A stretch of 5,552 nt of DNA from Microcaldota archaeon (GTDB taxonomy: Archaea; Micrarchaeota; Micrarchaeia; Micrarchaeales; CABMGC01): NCBI GenBank assembly GCA_021851985.1, contig JAJZOS010000060.1, positions 1 through 5,552 of the forward strand. The letters are read 5' to 3'. The translations under genes were made by a program, and so were the position numbers. Positions 1-5,408 of the stretch are shown here, in pieces. The notes below the pieces were generated by a model, which saw only the letters and a list, made by a program, of their open reading frames with translations, ran no database searches and was not told the origin of the DNA. Position 1 is the stretch's first letter; each line of letters opens with the position of its first letter.

Positions 1-552
1 ACAGCAATGGGAAAACCAAAGCATTATGTTTCAAAGCTTCTTTCTTCAAATAAGGGGGTTGAAAGGATAGAGCGCGGAAAATACTATATAAAAAGCGCCC
101 ATGCTGATATGTACGAGATTGCTTCGCAAATAGTTTTTCCTTGTTACATAAGCGGTTTTGCAGCTCTTGGGTACCATGGGCTTGTAGAACAGTCGGTAGT
201 AAAATATACCGTCATAGCGCTTAAAAGGCACAAGCAGATCAGCGTGGCTGGCAGTTCTATAGAATTTGTCACATTTCCAAAAAGCAGGTTCTTCGGATAC
301 AAAAAGGAAGGAAGCATATATATGGCAAGCGTAGAGAAAGCCATAGTCGATTCTCTTTACTTGGGATCTCCTCCTTACTCATATGTTTCTGAAGCTTTTG
401 ACAATGCTTCAAAAAACGGGATGCTAAATGCCTGTACGCTAATTGAATTCGCCGATAAAATGGGCGCCAAGAAAGTAGCGCTCGAGGCAAAATCCTTGCT
501 TGGCAAAAAAGAAACTCCTAAAAATAAAGCGGCAATCAAGGCGATTAGATGA
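1..552 (+). CDS. AbiEi-type antitoxin / winged-helix regulator (5' end outside window)
   Basis: Probable antitoxin and transcriptional autoregulator of a type IV (AbiE-like) toxin-antitoxin pair. The frame is open to the left edge. The ATG at 7 falls inside what looks like the recognition helix and wing of an N-terminal winged helix (HYVSKLLSS...RIERGKYYI, residues 6-28 counted from that ATG). The true start is therefore probably 30-40 codons upstream, and the first HTH helices are missing from view. After the wing come the family hallmarks: YISGFAALGYHGL at residues 47-59, then ASVEKAIVDSLY at 107-118, the AbiEi C-terminal fold that contacts toxin or DNA. The tail is Lys-rich. The stop overlaps the next gene's ATG (ATGA, 549-552), so the two are translationally coupled, in classical antitoxin-then-toxin order. 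Seen: motifs and overlap. Known: the AbiEi family role. Inferred: that this pair is active. Confidence 0.8.
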   Translation, partial: TAMGKPKHYVSKLLSSNKGVERIERGKYYIKSAHADMYEIASQIVFPCYISGFAALGYHGLVEQSVVKYTVIALKRHKQISVAGSSIEFVTFPKSRFFGYKKEGSIYMASVEKAIVDSLYLGSPPYSYVSEAFDNASKNGMLNACTLIEFADKMGAKKVALEAKSLLGKKETPKNKAAIKAIR

Positions 553-1340
553 TAGATGAACAGACATTGATCGAGCTTGCTGGAAGATTCAGGGATTCCA
601 GGCAGCTTGAAAGAGACTATCTGCTTACCCTGCTGCTTTATAATATATGCTCTGTTTTCTCTAACGAGCTGGTATTCAAGGGAGGCACGGCGCTTAAATA
701 TTTTTACGGGCTCAATAGGTTCTCAGAGGATCTGGATTTTTCATATGCCGGAACTAACGACACGCCTTCAAGAAAGTCAATAAATGGCAAAATATCAATT
801 GCCCTGAAGAGCTTCGGCATGCAATACGAAGTGGCATCACAGTATCGACTTGCCAAAAAAGAAAACGGCGTTGTCCTTGGCATTAACCATATAATAAGGG
901 TTGCGGGCCCGCTCAACAAAACCCTAAGCCAATTGCAGAATATAAACGTAGATATAAGCCTTAGGAACGACATAATAGAAAAGCCGGTATTGAAATACTT
1001 GTCGCCAATCTACCCTGACATAACTACATTCTCGGTACCTACGATGGCTCCAGAAGAAATTCTCGCAGAAAAAATTGCGGCTATAATCGAGAGGGACAAG
1101 ATGCGCGATATCTACGACGCTTATTATCTTGTCGAAGTAAAGAAAATAAGATACGAAAAAAGGCTGCTTTTGAAAAAGCTTGAAAAGAGAAACGAGAAGT
1201 TTGACGATAATATCCTAAAGCAAAAAATTGGAATTATACTAAATAAAATGAAATGGAAATCAGAGCTATCCTACCTTATAGAAAATCTGCCAGACAATCG
1301 AGAAGTTGTTTCGAAGCTAAACCATGCGCTCGGCATATGA
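549..1340 (+). CDS. AbiEii-type nucleotidyltransferase toxin
   Basis: Toxin half of the first pair, a cytosolic DNA-polymerase-beta-fold nucleotidyltransferase of the AbiEii/AbiGii (DUF1814) family. Relatives such as mycobacterial MenT add nucleotides to tRNA acceptor ends; the substrate here is unknown. Visible motifs: FKGGTALKYFYG followed by RFSEDLDF, giving GG at 45-46, R57, S59 and the metal-binding D61 and D63; a third acidic position in NVDIS (D135); and the C-terminal signature EEILAEKIAAIIER..RDIYD, with K175, R182, R186, D187 and D190 (K-x6-R-x3-RD-x2-D). The 263-residue length is normal for the family, and every expected catalytic residue is present, so the enzyme looks intact. The start is fixed by the ATGA overlap with the upstream antitoxin; only a weak AAGG lies 7 nt ahead, which supports translational coupling. 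A Lys-rich helical C-terminus (about 196-263) follows the catalytic core. Confidence 0.88.
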   Translation: MIDEQTLIELAGRFRDSRQLERDYLLTLLLYNICSVFSNELVFKGGTALKYFYGLNRFSEDLDFSYAGTNDTPSRKSINGKISIALKSFGMQYEVASQYRLAKKENGVVLGINHIIRVAGPLNKTLSQLQNINVDISLRNDIIEKPVLKYLSPIYPDITTFSVPTMAPEEILAEKIAAIIERDKMRDIYDAYYLVEVKKIRYEKRLLLKKLEKRNEKFDDNILKQKIGIILNKMKWKSELSYLIENLPDNREVVSKLNHALGI

Positions 1341-1405
1341 AGCCAAAATTAACTTCGCGACCAAAACTATCGCATTCGGCTATTTTGCATTAAAAGCGCC
1401 ATAAA

Positions 1406-1424
1406 TTTATAGCCTTTTATATTT
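1406..1424 (+). promoter_or_regulatory. TATA-like promoter elements upstream of the second NTase pair
   Basis: Two overlapping archaeal TATA-like stretches lie here: TTTATA (1406-1411) and TTTTATATTT (1415-1424). Initiation about 26 nt downstream would fall at about 1435-1445, inside the adjoining palindrome. A third option is TTATATTA (1432-1439) inside the palindrome itself, which is spaced exactly for leaderless initiation at the GTG at 1461. Which one is used cannot be told from sequence. Confidence 0.5.
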
Positions 1425-1456
1425 ACCTATGTTATATTATAATATAACTTAGGTAA
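1423..1456. promoter_or_regulatory. 34-bp near-perfect palindrome, candidate operator
   Basis: The half-site TTACCTATGTTATATTA is mirrored with 16 of 17 positions complementary; the only mismatch is T1430 against T1449. The core GTTATATTATAATATAAC (1431-1448) is a perfect 18-nt palindrome. It lies between the TATA-like elements and the GTG start at 1461, overlapping every plausible transcription start. That is where an autorepressor such as an AbiEi-type winged-helix protein would bind. The right arm also holds the AGGT Shine-Dalgarno candidate (1451-1454), which pairs with ACCT at 1425-1428 if the whole element is transcribed, so a translational hairpin is an alternative role. Confidence 0.65.
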
Positions 1457-1460
1457 TTTT

Positions 1461-2105
1461 GTGGAGCCTATAGAAAAAAACCTCAGGTCGGAAAAGCAGA
1501 TAGCCATTGCAAGGCTTCAGGATCTTGCAATGGAATCGATGCTGGCGGTGGAAAACGGCATAATACTTTATGGCGGAACCACAATATGGAGATGTTTTGG
1601 CGGGAAGAGGTTCTCGTTTGATTTGGACATATATGCTACTGATAAGCAGCACAGAAAACTTCTAGGGGATCTTACGTTGGAGTTAAATAAGCGAGGAATA
1701 ATCATGGATTACCAAATCTCTACTGAGCGCGTTATCGATTTGCATAATGATTTGGCTTCAGTGAAGCTTGAGATCCTCAAAAAGCCAAAGGGCAAAAAAA
1801 GCGTACAGAGGGAATACGTAAAAACAGACGGGACAAAGATGTTTGTCAATACCCTATCAGAAGAAGATTTTATAAGTGAAAAGATAAAGGCCTACAGAAG
1901 CAGAGCTTATGCAAGGGACATTTACGACATATATTTTTTGGTTTCGTCTTCCGGAAAGCTTGGCAGTTCCATAAAAGCCAAACTTAAAACTTTTTTGAAT
2001 TCCATTGAAAAGCCAAAAGACGAAAAGCAGCTGAAAGAGCTCGTATACGAGGGAGTTGCCCCAACCTTTGAAACAATGGTAGATTATATAAAAGGTGCCT
2101 TGTAA
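1461..2105 (+). CDS. AbiEii-like nucleotidyltransferase (second toxin candidate)
   Basis: A second, shorter (214 aa) nucleotidyltransferase of the AbiEii/DUF1814 type and the probable toxin of the second pair. Motifs: ILYGGTTIWR then KRFSFDLDIY, giving GG at 38-39, R50, S52 and metal ligands D54 and D56. The third acidic position is probably glutamate (VKLEI, E104) rather than aspartate. EEDFISEKIKAYRSRAYARDIYD supplies K141, R148, R152, D153 and D156, with the same K-x6-R-x3-RD-x2-D spacing as the first toxin. The GTG start at 1461 is chosen because no ATG lies upstream in frame, AGGT sits 6 nt before it and the promoter region abuts it; the next ATG would cut into the domain. It precedes its antitoxin partner, the reverse of the canonical order, and ends in a 1-nt TAATG overlap with it. 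The two toxins share motifs but little else, so this is not a recent duplication. Confidence 0.83.
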   Translation: MEPIEKNLRSEKQIAIARLQDLAMESMLAVENGIILYGGTTIWRCFGGKRFSFDLDIYATDKQHRKLLGDLTLELNKRGIIMDYQISTERVIDLHNDLASVKLEILKKPKGKKSVQREYVKTDGTKMFVNTLSEEDFISEKIKAYRSRAYARDIYDIYFLVSSSGKLGSSIKAKLKTFLNSIEKPKDEKQLKELVYEGVAPTFETMVDYIKGAL

Positions 2106-2707
2106 TGAAATACGCTGACACACTCAAAACTGCTTTTAGCACGGCTGACTACCCCGTCTTTACCTTCAGGGATGCAGAGCTTGCGCTCAAGAAAAAAGGA
2201 ATAGGCGGCGGCTACCTGAGGCTGATGCTGCATAAGTACTATGCGTCCGGAATAATAAAACGGGTAACTAAGGGGGTATACACATTTCATGATGATGCAA
2301 TAGTTGCGGGCTTTGCGTTCCAGCCGTTTTATTACGGCCTTGAGAGCGCATTGGGCATGCTCGGCGTGTCGCTGCAGGGCTCAAACAACGTAGTCATGAC
2401 AACAAGGAACGTAAGGACAGGAACAAGATCTTTTGCAGGAAGGAATTACAGCATAATGAGGATAAAGCCGAATGTGCTTTTCGGTTTCAGCACTATAAAA
2501 GTGGGAAGCTTCTGGGTCCCGGTATCAGACCTTGAAAAGACGGTGATAGATATGCTATACCTCAACGTTCCTGTAAGGGAGGAACTCTATGCCGGAATAG
2601 CAGTTAGGATTGATAAAAAGAGGTTTTTCGAATATTCTAAGGTGCTTGGCGGTTCGTTTAAGGATTTGGCAATGGCAAAGCTCGATGAAATAAGGCATTA
2701 TATATGA
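2105..2707 (+). CDS. AbiEi-like winged-helix antitoxin/regulator
   Basis: A 200-residue protein with the AbiEi antitoxin layout. The N-terminal winged helix spans about residues 15-62: a FTFRDAELAL helix, GGGYLRLMLHKYYASGII as recognition helix, and the wing RVTKGVYTF. Then come PFYYGLESALGMLGV (about 74-88), matching the P-x-Y-IS-x-x-SAL pattern of the family, and VSDLEKTVIDMLYL in the C-terminal domain. It is complete, unlike the copy at the left edge, which shows what that copy is missing. The ATG overlaps the stop of the preceding nucleotidyltransferase by one base, and a good archaeal Shine-Dalgarno, AGGTG (2093-2097), lies 7 nt upstream, so it may be translated more strongly than the toxin, as expected for an antitoxin. 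Proposed role: neutralise its partner and repress the unit, possibly at the palindrome before it. The family is seen in sequence; partner and operator are inferred. Confidence 0.8.
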   Translation: MKYADTLKTAFSTADYPVFTFRDAELALKKKGIGGGYLRLMLHKYYASGIIKRVTKGVYTFHDDAIVAGFAFQPFYYGLESALGMLGVSLQGSNNVVMTTRNVRTGTRSFAGRNYSIMRIKPNVLFGFSTIKVGSFWVPVSDLEKTVIDMLYLNVPVREELYAGIAVRIDKKRFFEYSKVLGGSFKDLAMAKLDEIRHYI

Positions 2708-2738
2708 ACCTTTAGGCGCACTGGAAAGCGTGTAGGAG
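2698..2738 (+). promoter_or_regulatory. Possible promoter and Shine-Dalgarno for the third NTase
   Basis: TTATATAT (2698-2705) overlaps the stop of the preceding gene and would place initiation near 2728. AGGAG (2734-2738) follows, 9 nt before the ATG at 2748. The spacing is reasonable, but the TATA match lies in AT-rich coding sequence, so read-through from the upstream genes is equally possible. Confidence 0.3.
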
Positions 2739-2747
2739 CAGCAGTAG

Positions 2748-3563
2748 ATGGGCTTAGACTATTTTCTTAAGGGTCATTTTGGGCCTAAAAGATTTCCAAA
2801 ACCAAATAGCAGCCCTTTTGATTTAAATAGCGCTGTGCCAAGCCAAGGCTATAAATATATGGAATTGCCTGTATATAAACTGGTGTGTATGAGGTATAAA
2901 ACGAAAGGCCCTGGGGCAGAAAAAAAGGTCGAGTATAATATATCAGCTTACAAGTTTGAAGAGGTCTATATAAAGCTCTCGGATGTCTTCGGGACAAACC
3001 CTGTAGTTATAGGCGGAAGGGCCGTAAATCTGCTATGCGATAAAAACACCAGGCCAACGCACGACATAGATGTCGTGGTTCCAGTAAATCCAACGTCAAA
3101 AAAGGACAGCTTGCTCAAAAAAGATTTTATGCTTAAATACGACAACTCACGGAAAAATGTTATAGGCTTAACATACTTGGATAAGGAAGGCCTAAGCTTA
3201 AAGGGTGGCGAGCAACCTCTGACGGTTGACTTTTATTATTCAAGGTCGCTGAACGGGCTGACCATAGAAGAAATAGCTAGGAATGTAAAGACCGTAATGG
3301 TAGAAAAAACACCTGTTACGATAGCCGATCAGAAAATAATGCTGCTGCTTAAGTATGACGCAGGAAGGGAGAAGGACAATAAGGACTTTGAACATATCCT
3401 GGATAAGTTTTATGGCGGGAATATATACGCATTCTTTGAGGATGAGGGCAAATTTTTAGACGCGCTTTTAAGCAGCCACATAAGCGACGGAAAGAAAATG
3501 AACAGGCTCCTGGCAGAATACTATTACTACAAAGAAGGCCAAAAAAGCCTAATCCGCAATTAG
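2748..3563 (+). CDS. Divergent nucleotidyltransferase, orphan of the cluster
   Basis: A third nucleotidyltransferase-fold protein, without an adjacent antitoxin. Core motifs: NPVVIGGRAVNLL then RPTHDIDVVV, giving GG at 89-90, R102, T104 and metal ligands D106 and D108; LTVDFYY with third acid D161; and LLLKYDAGREKDNKD, where K202, R207, K209, D210 and D213 match the K-x4-R-x-KD-x2-D ending of the DUF6036/AbiEii-like NTase groups. This signature differs from that of the other two, so it is a separate lineage. The first 47 residues are Pro/Gly/Ser-rich and look non-domain. The ATG at 2748 has AGGAG 9 nt upstream and an in-frame stop just before it (2733). However, a TATA-like CTATAAATAT at 2850-2858 makes the ATG at 2889 (224 aa) a real alternative start. 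It could be a solo toxin, a member of the upstream operon, or a housekeeping NTase; substrate unknown. Confidence 0.72.
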   Translation: MGLDYFLKGHFGPKRFPKPNSSPFDLNSAVPSQGYKYMELPVYKLVCMRYKTKGPGAEKKVEYNISAYKFEEVYIKLSDVFGTNPVVIGGRAVNLLCDKNTRPTHDIDVVVPVNPTSKKDSLLKKDFMLKYDNSRKNVIGLTYLDKEGLSLKGGEQPLTVDFYYSRSLNGLTIEEIARNVKTVMVEKTPVTIADQKIMLLLKYDAGREKDNKDFEHILDKFYGGNIYAFFEDEGKFLDALLSSHISDGKKMNRLLAEYYYYKEGQKSLIRN

Positions 3564-3599
3564 ATTTGCAATGCGCCAAAAGCATTAAGCACGCCTTTT

Positions 3600-3619
3600 T
3601 CCGCTCCTGAAGGCGCGGA
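3600..3619. repeat. Hairpin, 8 of 9 pairs (right-end/omega-RNA-like)
   Basis: T3600-T3608 pairs with A3611-A3619 (TCCGCTCCT / AGGCGCGGA) with one T-C mismatch at 3605/3614 and a 2-nt turn. It overlaps a second possible hairpin, CGCGGA (3614-3619) with TCCGCG (3625-3630), so the two folds exclude each other. It may also act as a weak transcript end for the gene stopping at 3563, since five T (3596-3600) lie just before it, but that order is wrong for a classical terminator. Confidence 0.6.
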
Positions 3620-3637
3620 TTCCGTCCGCGTCTATGC

Positions 3638-3650
3638 AAGGCGGAGCCTT
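3638..3650. repeat. Short hairpin AAGGC-GGA-GCCTT
   Basis: Five G-C/A-T pairs (3638-3642 with 3646-3650) close a 3-nt GGA loop. It sits 19 nt from the larger hairpin within the tnpB-like relic and would be another stem of the same structured RNA on the minus strand. Confidence 0.45.
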
Positions 3651-3863
3651 TGTATCTGACTGCTGCCCTCCCATGCATAACTGCTGACAGTTTCGTAGTA
3701 GGCATTGCTGACCTGTCTGCAGAATACCCAGACAAAGGATTTACAGGGCTTTTCCATCCACATGCCAGAAGGCAGGGGATTTCAAAGCCCAATCACGTTA
3801 AATGTTCCTGCCTAAAAATTTCAATAAAGCAACGAGAAAACAGATTATCACACCAACCATAAC

Positions 3864-3889
3864 TTAAAAGATTAAAAGAAATGTTTATA
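3864..3889 (+). promoter_or_regulatory. Archaeal promoter for leaderless ATG at 3914
   Basis: The TATA box TTTATA (3884-3889) is centred about 27 nt before the ATG at 3914, so the transcript would begin at or within a base or two of the start codon. The A/purine-rich AAAAGAAA (3873-3880) directly upstream fits a TFB-recognition element. It lies in a tandem 8-bp repeat, TTAAAAGA twice (3864-3879). No Shine-Dalgarno is present, which agrees with leaderless translation. Confidence 0.6.
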
Positions 3890-3913
3890 GTTATACCTTC
3901 AGCTTATACTACC

Positions 3914-4033
3914 ATGCAAGGAAAATTTTCAAAAGAAAACGCTATAAAAGACATCAAATCTAGGGGATTGAGCAGCGGTATGCTTAAAGAGCTTCTGGAG
4001 ACGCTGGAGACTGAATGGCAATGTAATCGATGA
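3914..4033 (+). CDS. Short ORF, likely the 5' fragment of an unidentified gene
   Basis: Thirty-nine codons start at an ATG that the upstream TATA box serves directly. The first 32 residues (MQGKFSKENAIKDIKSRG, then LSSGMLKELLETLE) read like a normal soluble, charged, helical N-terminus; there is no signal peptide or membrane segment. After the LETLET repeat (about residues 28-33) the frame quickly ends (EWQCNR, stop at 4031-4033), while glycoprotein coding begins in another frame at about 4011. The simplest reading is the start of a gene whose remainder was lost at a junction near 4000-4012; a genuine 39-residue protein is possible but less likely. The family is not recognised. Confidence 0.4.
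   Translation: MQGKFSKENAIKDIKSRGLSSGMLKELLETLETEWQCNR
3995..4012 (+). repeat. Imperfect 9-bp tandem repeat at the gene junction
   Basis: CTGGAGACG is followed directly by CTGGAGACT. It lies exactly where protein-like coding switches from the frame of the ATG at 3914 to the frame of the surface glycoprotein. Nine bases do not shift the frame, so the repeat alone does not explain the switch, but short repeats are typical recombination or slippage points. Confidence 0.6.
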
Positions 4034-5408
4034 ATACAACCCCAACTCGATAGGGCAGATAGAAACATATTCCGTCAACGCGATAAGCATAGGCAATTAC
4101 CAGCTTGAATTCTCAACAGAAGGCAACGGCAACTACACGTCTGCTAACGTAATAGACGATTTCGTCATATCCGGAGCTGCAGCCCATGCGTCCATATCGG
4201 TGCCACATAGCTTTGCATATGATGGATCCAACGCTATAATAACAGCGTCTATATATCCTGCAAATGCGCTTGGCAACCTCTACATGTCCGTAGACAGCGG
4301 CAATTACGTCAAAGTGGCATCAACGACTACGTCTTCAAACGCGCTTACGTTCAACGCCCCGGCAGCTGCAGGAAACTACTCGTTCGAGTTCTACAACACC
4401 GCAAACACCCTTTACGCAGAAGGGTTTTCAATAGGGAATTATTCTATATACAAGGCGGTTCCAAGCATGAGCTTCCCGCAGTCCTGCGGCAGCTATACTG
4501 TAGACGGATTATCGTGCAACACGATTGCAAACGTCAGCACAGTTGGAAACCAGATAACCGCATCGCTCTACGTCAACGGAACCATTATAGGGACAACGTC
4601 GAACACTATAACTTACGTTGGATCCAACGCGATAAACACATACAACTTTGTATTCAACACCACTGGCAACGAGAACTATTCGGCGCGCTCGATATCATAT
4701 TCTTATGACATACATAGTCCTAGCTCGGGAAGTGGTTCCTCCACATCCACTACTACGACTGTTACAACAACAGCACCTTACTCGTCAATACCTTCAACCA
4801 GCACGGTGACAACGACAATACCTCAGAAGACACTTAACATAAGCTCGGATCATAGCTCGTATTCCGGAAGCTTTAGCGTTTCAGATACGTCGCCATACAA
4901 CGTCAGCTTTGCAAACGAAAACCTGTTTATAAGATTCGTCTCAGATTCAAATAAGACGCTCAAAGCCAACTTCACCATATCCAACTACACCGGAACGCTC
5001 CCGAACTTCCCAGGACATGAGCTATATAAGGCCATAGACCTTAACTTTGCCGGCAATGCAACAATAGTGGCAAACGTAACGGTGCACTACAACTGCAGCT
5101 CGGGATATTCGGTAGCACCATACGTGTTGAAGGATGGCACATTGGTAAAAATAGCCAATTATGCGGTATACCCTCTGTCTTGCACCATAAACTTTAATGT
5201 CAGCTCAGACCCTATAATAGCCCTTTATGAAAACGTTACTAGGCCAGTACCGACTACAACCATTGCACCCACAACTACAATCGCTCAGAAAGCGCCTCCT
5301 GTATCATCTAACAATGGCTATTATCTGATTGCCGCGATAATCATAATAGTGATGGCTGCAATCGTTGCATATGCGTTCAGAAGCAATGGAAAGAACAGGA
5401 AGAGATGA
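4011..5408 (+). CDS. C-terminal part of a cell-surface glycoprotein, 5' end missing or out of frame
   Basis: Surface protein anchored by one C-terminal helix. Residues are numbered from the GTG at 4200, which is only the first possible in-frame start: matching coding sequence runs upstream to about 4011 (64 more codons) and no signal peptide exists. Ig-like beta repeats: the upstream part ends in YQLEFSTEGNGNYTSA and is echoed by YNFVFNTTGNENYSA (148-162). A Thr/Ser-rich linker (176-208) leads to a domain (209-345) resembling PGF-pre-PGF, then a second Thr/Pro linker (350-369), a membrane helix (374-392) and the basic tail RSNGKNRKR. There are sixteen N-x-S/T sequons, indicating N-glycosylation, and four Cys (96, 106, 299, 328), possibly two disulfides. 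Codon use is uniform. The 3' end is intact; the 5' end is broken by rearrangement or misassembly, so it is probably a pseudogene unless a fragment upstream is joined by other means. Confidence 0.7.
   Translation: MNGNVIDEYNPNSIGQIETYSVNAISIGNYQLEFSTEGNGNYTSANVIDDFVISGAAAHASISVPHSFAYDGSNAIITASIYPANALGNLYMSVDSGNYVKVASTTTSSNALTFNAPAAAGNYSFEFYNTANTLYAEGFSIGNYSIYKAVPSMSFPQSCGSYTVDGLSCNTIANVSTVGNQITASLYVNGTIIGTTSNTITYVGSNAINTYNFVFNTTGNENYSARSISYSYDIHSPSSGSGSSTSTTTTVTTTAPYSSIPSTSTVTTTIPQKTLNISSDHSSYSGSFSVSDTSPYNVSFANENLFIRFVSDSNKTLKANFTISNYTGTLPNFPGHELYKAIDLNFAGNATIVANVTVHYNCSSGYSVAPYVLKDGTLVKIANYAVYPLSCTINFNVSSDPIIALYENVTRPVPTTTIAPTTTIAQKAPPVSSNNGYYLIAAIIIIVMAAIVAYAFRSNGKNRKR

Larger units (their letters stand above)
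3600..3792 (-). mobile_element. Probable decayed right end of an IS200/IS605 tnpB element
   Basis: Read on the minus strand, this GC-richer segment ends in GGAATCCGCGCCTTCAGGAG followed by CGGA. That resembles the GAA-CCCCGCC-CTTCAGGGCGGGG hairpin at the 3' end of many tnpB genes, where the omega-RNA scaffold lies. Upstream on that strand, a short frame (from about 3787 down to about 3595) has the low-complexity, motif-poor tail typical of TnpB C-termini and ends in GRNPRLQERKK. The zinc-finger CxxC and the catalytic RuvC motifs are absent, and a stop cuts the frame at 3793-3795, so at most the last 60 or so codons survive. No TnpA or left end is visible. The identification rests on resemblance recalled from the family, not on an alignment; an unrelated structured RNA is the alternative. 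Confidence 0.45.
3564..3913. other. Gene-free stretch of 350 nt
   Basis: No convincing protein gene lies here on either strand. The left half is the hairpin-rich mobile-element relic; the right half (about 3795-3880) is AT-rich intergenic sequence leading into a promoter. Open frames on both strands through this stretch have neither family motifs nor plausible start signals. Confidence 0.7.

Noticed and set aside
704..973. 89-codon minus-strand open frame inside the first toxin gene
   Set aside because: Fully antisense to a motif-complete AbiEii nucleotidyltransferase; no start signals.
3596..3600. T5 run after the third NTase as a terminator
   Set aside because: The T-run is short and precedes rather than follows the hairpin; too weak to call.
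3349..3792. 147-codon minus-strand open frame covering the gap and the end of the third NTase
   Set aside because: Its 3' two-fifths or so is antisense to a well-supported gene, its start is a TTG just after a stop, and only the part over 3595-3790 has any plausible meaning, as a TnpB tail relic.
3650..3862. 70-codon plus-strand open frame in the gap
   Set aside because: Lies opposite the relic, has no ribosome site or TATA at the right distance, and its translation shows no domain-like composition.
4200..4202. GTG as the true start of the surface glycoprotein
   Set aside because: Ig-like coding continues in frame for over 60 codons upstream, there is no signal peptide after it and no promoter or Shine-Dalgarno before it.
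4514..4708. 64-codon plus-strand frame inside the glycoprotein gene
   Set aside because: Out-of-frame shadow with odd His/Gln-rich composition; the glycoprotein frame is clearly the coding one.
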